Shown in pieces: positions 43,680 through 51,247 of a stretch of 64,000 nt of DNA (position 1 is its first letter; every line of letters starts with the position of its first letter). This stretch comes from Salinilacustrithrix sp034522155 (lineage in GTDB: Bacteria > Actinomycetota > Acidimicrobiia > Acidimicrobiales > Salinilacustritrichaceae), in contig JAXHLP010000005.1 of the NCBI GenBank assembly GCA_034522155.1, forward strand, positions 248,001 to 312,000. The letters are read 5' to 3'. The notes under the pieces are model-generated. The model had not been told where the DNA came from. It did not search any database and worked only from the letters and a program-made list of their open reading frames with translations. A program made the translations under genes and the position numbers.

Positions 43680-44561
43680 GTGTTCCCGCGGTCGCCTCGC
43701 ACGCTTCGGCGCCCTGACGGACGAGGCGCTGGCGCTTCCTCCTCGTCCGGGGCCACGCCGCGGGTTGCGCTGACCGTCGCCGGGAGCGACTCGGCCGGCG
43801 GGGCCGGCATCCAGGCCGACCTGCGCACCTTCGCCGCCCTCGGCGTCCACGGCGCGAGCGCGATCGCCGCCGTCACCGCGCAGAGCACTCGCGCTGTCGC
43901 GGGCGTCGACCTGGTGCCCGTCGACTTCGTCGTCCGCCAGATCGAGTCGGTGACCGACGACCTCGATGTCGCCGCCGTCAAGACCGGCTTCCTCGGCGAG
44001 GTGGGGCTGGTCGCTGCGCTCGCCCGCCTGGTCGACGAGGGCCGGCTGCCCGCGCCGGTGGTGGACCCGGTGCTGGTCACCTCGACCGGCGCCCGGATGT
44101 TCGACCCCGCGCTCGAGGCCGCCTACCTCGAGCACCTCCTGCCACGGACCCGCGTCGCCACGCCCAACCGGGTCGAGGCCGGGCTCCTGCTGGGACGCCC
44201 GGTGAACACCGTCGACGACATGGCGACCGCGGCCGCGGATCTCCTCGACATCGGACCGGAGGTGGTGGTGGTCAAGGGAGGCGACGCCGCCGACGAGGGC
44301 GACCGGGCCGTCGACGTGGTCGCCAGCGGCACGGGTGTCGAACGCCTGGAGCTCCCTCTCGTCGACACCGACAACGACCACGGCTCGGGGTGCAGCTTCG
44401 CGGCAGCGACGGCGGCCGGGCTCGCGCTCGGCCACGATCCGCTCGACGCCGTCCGGGCCGCCAAGCAGTTCGTGCACGAGGCGCTCGAGGGTGCTGCGGG
44501 TTGGCGGCTCGGTGCCGGGCACGGCCCCATCGACCACTTCGGATGGACCAGTCGCCGGTAG
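43680..44561 (+). CDS. thiD: Hydroxymethylpyrimidine (phosphate) kinase
   Basis: ThiD phosphorylates HMP and HMP-phosphate in thiamine synthesis. Conserved blocks: RVALTVAGSDSAGGAGIQADL, KTGFLGEVGL, DPVLVTSTGARM, TPNRVEAGLLLG, and the ATP-site DTDNDHGSGCSFAAA. Similarity begins about 28 codons after GTG 43680. Between them no ATG, GTG or TTG is in frame, and the extra residues are encoded by a hairpin-element copy. Either that GTG is used and the element supplies an N-terminal extension, or a rare codon near 43758-43770 starts translation. No other thiamine-synthesis gene adjoins it. Confidence 0.9.
   Translation: MFPRSPRTLRRPDGRGAGASSSSGATPRVALTVAGSDSAGGAGIQADLRTFAALGVHGASAIAAVTAQSTRAVAGVDLVPVDFVVRQIESVTDDLDVAAVKTGFLGEVGLVAALARLVDEGRLPAPVVDPVLVTSTGARMFDPALEAAYLEHLLPRTRVATPNRVEAGLLLGRPVNTVDDMATAAADLLDIGPEVVVVKGGDAADEGDRAVDVVASGTGVERLELPLVDTDNDHGSGCSFAAATAAGLALGHDPLDAVRAAKQFVHEALEGAAGWRLGAGHGPIDHFGWTSRR
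43688..43749 (-). repeat. Dispersed hairpin element, copy 3
   Basis: On the minus strand: stem CGGACGAGG / CCTCGTCCG around a loop ending GCGCCAGCG, then CGCCGAAGCGTGCGAGGCG, the 3' flank shared with copies 1 and 2 after mfd. The stem bases differ from those copies on both sides so that pairing is kept. It overlaps the apparent 5' end of thiD. Confidence 0.85.
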
Positions 44562-44572
44562 CCTCGACCGCG

Positions 44573-45517
44573 ATGACCGCCACGATGAAGGCTAACGACT
44601 TGTGCTTCTGCGGCAGCGGTCGGAAGTTCAAGCGGTGCCACAAGGACAGCTTCGAACCGATCCGGCCCGGCCGGGTCAGCGAGCTGCGCCCGGTGCCCGA
44701 AGACATCGAACGGCCCCGCTACGTGCTCGACAACGAGGTCGTCCGCTGGGACGAGCCCATGGTCAAGAGCACCGACACCATCGAGCGGATGCGTCGCACC
44801 GGCGCCGAGGCTGCCCGCGTCCTGGCGCTGACCGGTGCCGCCGCCCGGCCGGGCGTGACCACCGACGAGCTCGACCGGATCTGCCACGACGCCACGGTCG
44901 AGGCGGGCGCCTACCCGAGTCCGCTGCTGTACGGCGGTCCCGACAACCCGTTCCCCAAGTCGGTGTGCTCGTCGCTCAACGAGGTCATCTGCCACGGGAT
45001 CCCCGACGACCGGCCCCTGCGCGACGGCGACATCCTCAACCTCGACGTCACCATCTTCCGCGAAGGCGTCCACGGCGACACCAACCGGACCTTCCTGATC
45101 GGCGACGTCGACCCCGACTCCCAGCGCCTCGTCCGGGCCACCCGCGAGTGCCTCCTCCGGGCCATCGACGCCGTGCAGCCGGGCGAGCCGCTCAACGTCA
45201 TCGGCCACGCCATCGAGTCCCACGCCGGAGCCGAGGGACTGGGCGTGGTCCGCGCCTTCGTGGGGCACGGCATCGGCGAGCAGTTCCACACCGACGTGCA
45301 CATCCCGCACTACTACGAGCCCCGCGTCACGACGGTCATGGAGCCGGGGATGACCTTCACCATCGAACCGATGATCACCATGGGCGCACACGAACACCAC
45401 ATCTGGGACGACGGCTGGACCGCGGTCACCATCGATCGCAAGCGCACCGCCCAGTTCGAGCACACCATCCTCGTCACCGAGGACGGTGCCGAGGTGCTCA
45501 CCCCCTGGCCGGAGTGA
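44573..45517 (+). CDS. map: Type I methionine aminopeptidase with N-terminal SEC-C motif
   Basis: Removes initiator Met from nascent proteins. The 314-residue protein starts with a SEC-C zinc motif (Cys11, Cys13, Cys22, His23 in CFCGSGRKFKRCH) that may dock it on the ribosome or SecA. A linker and the pita-bread catalytic domain follow. All five metal ligands are visible: Asp158 (LNLDVTI), Asp169 (GDTNRT), His232 (VGHGIGEQF), Glu265 (FTIEPM) and Glu296 (QFEHTI). ATG 44573 is used; ATG 44585 is an alternative. Its 3' end overlaps the convergent YcaQ-like gene by 20 bases. Confidence 0.96.
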   Translation: MTATMKANDLCFCGSGRKFKRCHKDSFEPIRPGRVSELRPVPEDIERPRYVLDNEVVRWDEPMVKSTDTIERMRRTGAEAARVLALTGAAARPGVTTDELDRICHDATVEAGAYPSPLLYGGPDNPFPKSVCSSLNEVICHGIPDDRPLRDGDILNLDVTIFREGVHGDTNRTFLIGDVDPDSQRLVRATRECLLRAIDAVQPGEPLNVIGHAIESHAGAEGLGVVRAFVGHGIGEQFHTDVHIPHYYEPRVTTVMEPGMTFTIEPMITMGAHEHHIWDDGWTAVTIDRKRTAQFEHTILVTEDGAEVLTPWPE

Positions 45518-46724
45518 CCTCCGGCCGCTGAGCGAGCGCCGAGGCGAGGTCGCCCGGTCCCCGGACGACCACGTCGTCGAGGTCGAGCCAGCGCGCCATG
45601 GTCCCCAGTTCTGCCGCCAGGTGCTCGACCACTTCGGAGTGGTCAGTGCCACGCGCATCGAGGTCGGGCTCGGCGTGAGCTGACTGGACGAGCAGCCGTC
45701 GCCGCTGTCGATCGGCCTTGAGGTCGACGCGGGCCACGTACGTGTCGCCCAGGAGGAACGGGAGGACGTAGTACCCGTACTGCCGCTTCGGGGCCGGCGT
45801 GTAGATCTCGATCCGGTACTCGAAGTCATGCAGCCGCTCGATTCGGCTGCGCTCCCACATCGCCGAGTCGAATGGCGAAACGAGCGTGCACGCGTCGACA
45901 CGGCGCGGGAGCGTCGCCTCGGGGTGGAGGTAGGCCGGCTCCTTCCAGCCCTCGACCTCCACCACCTCCAGCGCCCCCTCGGCGGCGAGGTCACGGAGGA
46001 TCGGCCGGGCGACGGGGAGCTTGTGCCGCCACACATCGGCGAGATCGCGGGCGGTGCCCACGCCGTGCATGCGGGCGGCGTGCAGCAGCAGGTTGCGGTG
46101 CGCGGTCTCGTCGTCGGGTGTGGGTGTCGCCAGGATCTCGGGTGGCACCGCATCATCGGGTGCGCAGTACACGCGCTCGAAGTTGCCGCGGCGCAGCGCG
46201 CCGATCCGGCCCGACCAGAACAGGTACTCGAGAATCTTCTTGGTGTCGTTCCAGCCCCACCAGGGGCCCTTGCGCTCGCCAGACTCGTCGAGCTCGCCGG
46301 CACTCAGTGGGCCGTTGCCGACGATCTCGTGCTCGAGGGCGCGCACCAGGTCCGGGAGCTCGGCCGCCGCTCGGACCAGGCTGGTCCAGTCGTGCTCGGC
46401 GGCCATCCGCCACCGCAGGTCCGGCTGGTGGCGCACGTCGACGAGCGAAGCGACGTGACCCCAGTACTCGAAGAGCTCGTTGTCCTCGTAGGCCAACCGG
46501 TGGAGCAGGGCCGGGTCGTAGGGCCCGAGTCGGGAGAACAGCGCGAGGTACTGGGTGCGGGCCAGGACGTTGACCGAGTCGAGCTGGATCAGACCGAGCC
46601 GTTGGACGACACGTCGCACGTGCCCGCGGTCCACCCGGCCCGTCGGTCGGTCCCGGTCGAGGCCCTGGGCTCGCAGCGCGATGCGGCGCGCCTGGCGTTG
46701 GGACAGGGACTGCGGCCGCGCCAC
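45498..46724 (-). CDS. Winged-helix DNA-binding / YcaQ-like DNA glycosylase family protein
   Basis: The 408-residue HTH_42 family protein is related to E. coli YcaQ and Streptomyces AlkZ, which unhook interstrand crosslinks. The N-terminal winged helix includes QARRIALRAQGL and the active-site stretch LGLIQLDSVNVLARTQYL. Later blocks are EYWGHVASLV, WWGWNDTKKILEYLF and the C-terminal beta domain YGYYVLPFLLGD. Crosslink repair is inferred from the family only. GTG start. It is divergent from the ferredoxin gene. Confidence 0.85.
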   Translation of the reverse strand: MARPQSLSQRQARRIALRAQGLDRDRPTGRVDRGHVRRVVQRLGLIQLDSVNVLARTQYLALFSRLGPYDPALLHRLAYEDNELFEYWGHVASLVDVRHQPDLRWRMAAEHDWTSLVRAAAELPDLVRALEHEIVGNGPLSAGELDESGERKGPWWGWNDTKKILEYLFWSGRIGALRRGNFERVYCAPDDAVPPEILATPTPDDETAHRNLLLHAARMHGVGTARDLADVWRHKLPVARPILRDLAAEGALEVVEVEGWKEPAYLHPEATLPRRVDACTLVSPFDSAMWERSRIERLHDFEYRIEIYTPAPKRQYGYYVLPFLLGDTYVARVDLKADRQRRRLLVQSAHAEPDLDARGTDHSEVVEHLAAELGTMARWLDLDDVVVRGPGDLASALAQRPEVTPARG

Positions 46725-46797
46725 GGTCGGGAGCCTGCCACGGATCTGTGGCTACGCTGCGAGCGAAAGCCAAAGCGAACGGAAGGTTGTCCCCCTC

Positions 46798-46998
46798 ATG
46801 GGTTACAAGGTGGTCGTCGACTTCGATCTGTGCGAGTCCAATGCGATCTGCATGGGCGTCGCACCCGAGGTGTTCGAGGTGCGCGACGACGATTTCCTCT
46901 ACCTCCTGCAGGAGGAGCCCGGCCCCGACCAGCGGGAGAAGGTCGAGGAAGCGGTCAAGCGCTGCCCGAAGCAGGCCATATCCATCGACGACGATTGA
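46798..46998 (+). CDS. Small 3Fe-4S-type ferredoxin
   Basis: The 66-residue ferredoxin has three Cys ligands: Cys12 and Cys18 in DLCESNAICMG and Cys56 in KRCPKQA. The central position of the first motif is Asn instead of Cys, the pattern of 3Fe-4S ferredoxins that serve cytochromes P450 in actinobacteria. GGAAGG is 11 bases before the ATG. It lies 9 bases before a ferredoxin reductase gene, so the two form an electron-transfer pair. No P450 gene is present in the window. Confidence 0.92.
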   Translation: MGYKVVVDFDLCESNAICMGVAPEVFEVRDDDFLYLLQEEPGPDQREKVEEAVKRCPKQAISIDDD

Positions 46999-47007
46999 TC
47001 GTCCGAC

Positions 47008-48180
47008 ATGCGTGATGTCGTGGTCGTCGGTGGGTCGATCGCGGGCTTCGTCGCCGCATCCGAGCTGCGCGCCGCCGGGTTCGAGGGGCGCATCCGGATC
47101 GTCGCCGCCGAACCCGTCCGCACCTACGAGCGTCCCCCACTCTCGAAGGGCGTGCTCGCCGGCGACAAGGACGCCGACGACGTGGCCTGGAACGCCGCGG
47201 CCGATGACGAGCTCGACATCGAGTGGCTCCTCGGCCAGCGCGCCACGGGGCTCGACGTGGATGCCGGCTTCGTGCGCCTCGATGGTGACGAGGTCGCCTA
47301 CGACGGGCTGGTGATCGCCACCGGCGCCATGCCGAAGCGGTTGCCCGACCAGCCCGAGCTCGCTGGGATCCACGTGGTCCGCTCACTCGACGACGCCACG
47401 AGCCTGCGGGCCGATCTCGATGCCGGTGCCGAGCGTGTCCTGGTCGTGGGTGCGGGGTTCATCGGCGCTGAAGTCGCGGCCACCTGCCGGCGCCGGGGCC
47501 ACGCCGTCACTCTGGTCGAACCCCTCGAGCAGCCGCTGCTCAACGCGCTCGGCGAGGCCATGGGCGCGGCGGTGGCCGACATGCACCGGGCCGAAGGCGT
47601 CGACCTCCGCCTCGGCGTGGGCGTCGACGGTCTCGACGGCACCGACCACGTCGACACCGTCCTCCTCTCCGACGGCTCGTCGGTCGCCGCCGACGTGGTC
47701 GTGGTCGGCATCGGCGTCGCTCCCAACACCGGCTGGCTCCAGGATTCCGGTCTGAAACTCGACGACGGCGTGGTCGCAGACGCCACTTGCCAGGTCGCAC
47801 CGGGCATCGTCGCCTGCGGTGACGTCGCCCGCTGGGACAGCCCTCGGTACGGCTCGCTGCGGATCGAGCACTGGGACCACGCGGTGGAGATGGGGCGGGC
47901 GGCCGGTCGGCGCCTGCTGGCCGGCGACGACGAGGCCGAGCCGTTCGATCCCGTCCCGTGGTTCTGGTCCGACCAGTACGACACGCGGATCCAAGTGGCC
48001 GGCCGCACCGACGGCGAGATGGTCGTGGTCGACGGCGCCATCGACGACGGCAAGTTCGTGGCCCTCTACGGCTCGGACGGACAGGTGAACGGCGCGCTCG
48101 GGTGGAACTGGCCGGCCAAGACGGTGCGGTACCGCACGTCGCTGGAGCAGGGTCTCGGCTGGGACGAGGCCGTGGGGTGA
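47008..48180 (+). CDS. NAD(P)H-dependent ferredoxin reductase (FAD)
   Basis: The 390-residue two-dinucleotide-binding flavoprotein has FAD loop VVVVGGSIAGFVAA (GGSIAG 8-13), the YERPPLSK active-site segment (40-47), NAD(P) loop VVGAGFIGAEV (GAGFIG 148-153) and the second FAD contact ACGDVARW. It belongs to the putidaredoxin/rubredoxin reductase class and should reduce the ferredoxin encoded just upstream. The stop overlaps a possible small membrane ORF (GTGA at 48177). Confidence 0.94.
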   Translation: MRDVVVVGGSIAGFVAASELRAAGFEGRIRIVAAEPVRTYERPPLSKGVLAGDKDADDVAWNAAADDELDIEWLLGQRATGLDVDAGFVRLDGDEVAYDGLVIATGAMPKRLPDQPELAGIHVVRSLDDATSLRADLDAGAERVLVVGAGFIGAEVAATCRRRGHAVTLVEPLEQPLLNALGEAMGAAVADMHRAEGVDLRLGVGVDGLDGTDHVDTVLLSDGSSVAADVVVVGIGVAPNTGWLQDSGLKLDDGVVADATCQVAPGIVACGDVARWDSPRYGSLRIEHWDHAVEMGRAAGRRLLAGDDEAEPFDPVPWFWSDQYDTRIQVAGRTDGEMVVVDGAIDDGKFVALYGSDGQVNGALGWNWPAKTVRYRTSLEQGLGWDEAVG

Positions 48181-48329
48181 CCAGTCCGGCCGGGGTCCTC
48201 CTCGGGGTCACGCTCCTCGTCGCTGCCCTGGCTCAGGTCGGTCTCGTGCTCGCGCTGGTGCGAGCTCGCGGCATCGTGCTCAGGATCGGTGGTCGGCCAG
48301 GATCCTGCCCATGTCCCGTACCGTCCTGA
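48177..48329 (+). CDS. Possible 50-residue membrane peptide
   Basis: A frame from GTG 48177 overlaps the reductase stop and encodes one clear membrane helix (GVLLGVTLLVAALAQVGLVL), followed by a basic segment and a Cys/Pro-rich end. It overlaps the 3' end of the opposite glycosyltransferase gene by about 50 bases. It may be the truncated start of a larger membrane protein or a chance frame. Confidence 0.35.
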   Translation: MTSPAGVLLGVTLLVAALAQVGLVLALVRARGIVLRIGGRPGSCPCPVPS

Positions 48330-48933
48330 CCGTGCCCCGGAGCGTTCCCGTCACCTTCGACCGTCCCGAACGTTGGTGGTACGCAACGTCGACCTCGGCG
48401 ATCCGCCATCCCGCGTCGTGGGCTCGGACCACCATCTCGAGCGGCCAGCCGAAGCGACGGTCGGTCATGCCCAGCGCCAGCAGGTTCTCCCGACGCATGG
48501 CACGCATCGGGCCCAGGTCGCGCAGCCCCAGGCCGGTGCGCCGACATAGTTCGGCGGCCAGGGCCCGGTTGGCGAGCCGCGCGTGCACCGGCCACGCGCC
48601 CCGCTCCGCGACCCGGCGACCCATCACGAGGTCGGCCCGACCCGCCACCACCGGCGCGACCACATCGGGGAGCCGGCGGGGGTCGAGTGAGCCGTCGCCG
48701 TCCATGAAGCAGACGATGTCCCCGGTCGCGGCCTGCAGGCCGGCCCAGCACGCCGCCCCGAAGCCCCGCTGCTCCTCGCGGACCACCATGGCGCCGGCGG
48801 CGGTCGCGATGGCGGCGGAGTCGTCCGTCGATCCGTTGTCGACGACGATGGCGCGATACCCGTCGGGCATGGCGGCGACCACGCCCTCGATGGCATCGGC
48901 CTCGTCCAGCACGGGGATCACCACATCGGGCAC
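48280..48933 (-). CDS. Family 2 glycosyltransferase
   Basis: The 217-residue GT-A fold enzyme starts VPDVVIPVLDEADAIEGVV, with nucleotide-binding VVDNGSTDDSAA and the DXD-like metal site CFMDGDGSLD. It resembles the dolichyl/polyprenyl-phosphate hexose synthase-like group without the C-terminal membrane helices. Donor and acceptor are unknown. GTG 48933 matches the family start; an in-frame GTG at 48957 would add eight residues. It is divergent from the epimerase, a pairing that suggests shared work on a surface glycan. Confidence 0.88.
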   Translation of the reverse strand: MPDVVIPVLDEADAIEGVVAAMPDGYRAIVVDNGSTDDSAAIATAAGAMVVREEQRGFGAACWAGLQAATGDIVCFMDGDGSLDPRRLPDVVAPVVAGRADLVMGRRVAERGAWPVHARLANRALAAELCRRTGLGLRDLGPMRAMRRENLLALGMTDRRFGWPLEMVVRAHDAGWRIAEVDVAYHQRSGRSKVTGTLRGTVRTVRDMGRILADHRS

Positions 48934-48975
48934 GGTCGCCGAGCCTATGGCGGTCACGGATCGAGGCCGGCGGTG

Positions 48976-50016
48976 ATGCGACGGGTGCTGGTCACCGGCG
49001 GCGCCGGGTTCATCGGCTCCCACGTCGTCGACGCGCTCCTCGAGCGGGACGTCGAAGTCGTGGTGCTCGACGCACTCGGTCCCGACGTCCATCCCGAACG
49101 CCCCCAGCTCCCCGACGGCGTCGAGTTGGTCGAGGCCGATGTGGGCGACGCGGACGCCTGGCGGAGCGCGCTCCGGGGTGTCGACGCCGTGTGCCACCAG
49201 GCGGCCCGCGTCGGGCTCGGTGTCGACTTCACCGACGTCACCGGCTACGTCGCCGACAACGACACCGGCACCGCGGTGGGGCTGGCCGTGCTCCACGAAC
49301 GGGGATTCACCGGCCGCATCGTCCTCGCCTCGTCGATGGTGGTCTACGGCGAGGGGCGGTACCGCTGCGCCGAGCACGGGCTCGTCCGTCCGGGGCCACG
49401 CACAGTCGAGGATCTCGACGCCGGCTGCTACGACCCGCCGTGCCCGGGCTGCGGCGCCACGCTCACGTGGGACGTGGTGCCCGAGGACGCGCCCGCCGAC
49501 CCCCGCAACGTCTATGCCGCCACCAAGCTTCATCAGGAGCACCTGTGCACGGCGTTCGAGCGGGAGCACGACGTGACCGTGACTGCACTGCGGTACCACA
49601 ACGTCTACGGCCCGCGGATGCCCCGTGACACGCCCTACGCCGGCGTCGCCAGCATCTTCCGGTCTGCGCTCGCCCGAGGCGAGGTCCCGGCCGTGTTCGA
49701 GGACGGACGCCAGTGCCGCGACTTCGTGCACGTCAGCGACGTCGCGCGGGCGAACGTGCTGGCGCTCGCGGCCGAGCCCGAGACGCGTGGACCGTTCAAC
49801 GTGTGCAGCGGTCAACCCCGTACCGTGCACGACATGGCCGGCTCGCTGTGCCGGGCCTTCGGTGCCGGCGAGCCCGACGTGGTCGGCGGCTACCGGCTCG
49901 GCGACGTGCGCCACGTCGTGGCCTCGCCCGCTCGGGCCGTCGAGGTGCTCGGCTTCCGCGCCCAGGTCGACTTCGCCGACGGGATGCGGGAGTTCGCGCG
50001 AGCCGACCTCCGTTGA
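48976..50016 (+). CDS. NAD-dependent sugar epimerase/dehydratase with Cys-rich insertion
   Basis: The 346-residue extended SDR has NAD loop GGAGFIG (8-14), the catalytic Tyr180-x3-Lys184 (NVYAATKLHQE) and Ser in ASSMVVYGEG. Between them an insertion carries Cys131, His134, Cys151, Cys156 and Cys159 (RCAEHG, GCYDPPCPGCGA), which looks like a zinc ribbon. A subset of actinobacterial nucleotide-sugar epimerases has this insertion. The product is unknown. ATG 48976 was preferred to GTG 48973 because of spacing from GAGG. Confidence 0.9.
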   Translation: MRRVLVTGGAGFIGSHVVDALLERDVEVVVLDALGPDVHPERPQLPDGVELVEADVGDADAWRSALRGVDAVCHQAARVGLGVDFTDVTGYVADNDTGTAVGLAVLHERGFTGRIVLASSMVVYGEGRYRCAEHGLVRPGPRTVEDLDAGCYDPPCPGCGATLTWDVVPEDAPADPRNVYAATKLHQEHLCTAFEREHDVTVTALRYHNVYGPRMPRDTPYAGVASIFRSALARGEVPAVFEDGRQCRDFVHVSDVARANVLALAAEPETRGPFNVCSGQPRTVHDMAGSLCRAFGAGEPDVVGGYRLGDVRHVVASPARAVEVLGFRAQVDFADGMREFARADLR

Positions 50017-50022
50017 CCAGGC

Positions 50023-51243
50023 CTACGTCGACCACGTCTGGGAGAAGCAACGCTCCCGCATCGGCCCGGGCGCCCACAGCCCCCAGGCGCCCAGCGCGGC
50101 CCGGCGGGTGTGGTCGGTCCAGCGGATCACCGACGGTTCGCGGATGCGGCGCACGGTCTGGACCACGCCGCCCTCGTAGAACTGGTAGCCGGCCCACGTG
50201 CCGGGGAAGTCCTTGGTGGAGCCGATCTCCGACACCGTGACCCCGCCGTGGCGGAACGTGCGGTGGCGGTGGGTGTGGCCCGAGCTCACCAGGGCGCGCG
50301 GGTTGGCCTTGCCCAGCTGTCGCAGGAAGCGGTGCCCCGACGGGCGCGGGATGCCCACCGGGATGTAGGTGGGAACGAGCGAGCGCATGAACTGATGGTG
50401 CACGCCGACGAAGACCGCGTCATCGGTCGAGGCGGCGGCCTCGACGATGCGGTCGGCGACGTGGTCGATCCGCCCGAGGTTGATGCCCGGCCGGCTGGTG
50501 TCGGCCAGCACGATCCGGACGCCGTCGCGATCGACCACGTCGAAGTCGTCGACGAAGGGGATGTCGGCCTCGGTGGCTCCGGTAGCTGCCTCGGTGTCCC
50601 CCTTTCCCGACCGCTCGTGGTTGCCGGGGATCGCGACGCGCGGGATGGACAGGGCTCGCAGCACACCGCCGGCCACTCGCCAGGACTCGGCATCGCTGTG
50701 GTTCACGAGGTCGCCTTTGACCACCAGCTGCTGCGCGCCCCAGTAGGCCGCCTCGGTCTGCGCTGCCCGGAGGCAGCGGATCGTGTGGTGCACCGCCGGT
50801 GTCGGGATCTCGGCGATGGTGTGGAAAAAGCCGGTGGCACGGGCGCCGATGTGGACGTCGCTCACCGTGGCCAGGCGGAACAGCTCCTCGCCGGGTGGCG
50901 GGGTGAGGGTGGTCGCGTCGATCGTGATGCGCTTGGCCGCGCCCATCCCCTCGCCGGTGAGCTCGATGCGGTGGTCGGTCGCCGGTTCGAGCTGGCGAAC
51001 GAGGTGGCTGCCCGGCCCGCCGTCGGTGACGACCGTCTCTTGTCTCGGTCCACACGTGACCGTGACCGGACCCGGCCCGAGCCGGGACCAGGTGAGCTGC
51101 ACCCAGTCGGTCCCGGTGCCGAAGACACCGACGCGGGCTGGGCGGCGAGCTGGGCCGTCTTCGGGCGGGAGCGGTGGGACGTGGTGCCGCGCGACGTTGG
51201 CGATCCGGACGAGCGTCGGATGGTCGTTCGGGTGCAGCGGCAC
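50023..51243 (-). CDS. Calcineurin-like metallophosphoesterase
   Basis: The 406-residue protein has an N-terminal fibronectin-like beta region (about 1-120, RIELTGEGMGAAKRITI) and a phosphoesterase domain with the full metal motif set: VSDVHIG, VVKGDLVNH, IPGNHERS, GVHHQFM and SSGHTHRHR. The layout recalls phosphodiesterases of the purple acid phosphatase or CpdA type, but no signal peptide is seen. GTG 51243 starts 5 bases after the pepN stop, so the two are one operon with pepN first. Confidence 0.88.
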   Translation of the reverse strand: MPLHPNDHPTLVRIANVARHHVPPLPPEDGPARRPARVGVFGTGTDWVQLTWSRLGPGPVTVTCGPRQETVVTDGGPGSHLVRQLEPATDHRIELTGEGMGAAKRITIDATTLTPPPGEELFRLATVSDVHIGARATGFFHTIAEIPTPAVHHTIRCLRAAQTEAAYWGAQQLVVKGDLVNHSDAESWRVAGGVLRALSIPRVAIPGNHERSGKGDTEAATGATEADIPFVDDFDVVDRDGVRIVLADTSRPGINLGRIDHVADRIVEAAASTDDAVFVGVHHQFMRSLVPTYIPVGIPRPSGHRFLRQLGKANPRALVSSGHTHRHRTFRHGGVTVSEIGSTKDFPGTWAGYQFYEGGVVQTVRRIREPSVIRWTDHTRRAALGAWGLWAPGPMRERCFSQTWST

Positions 51244-51247
51244 GATG

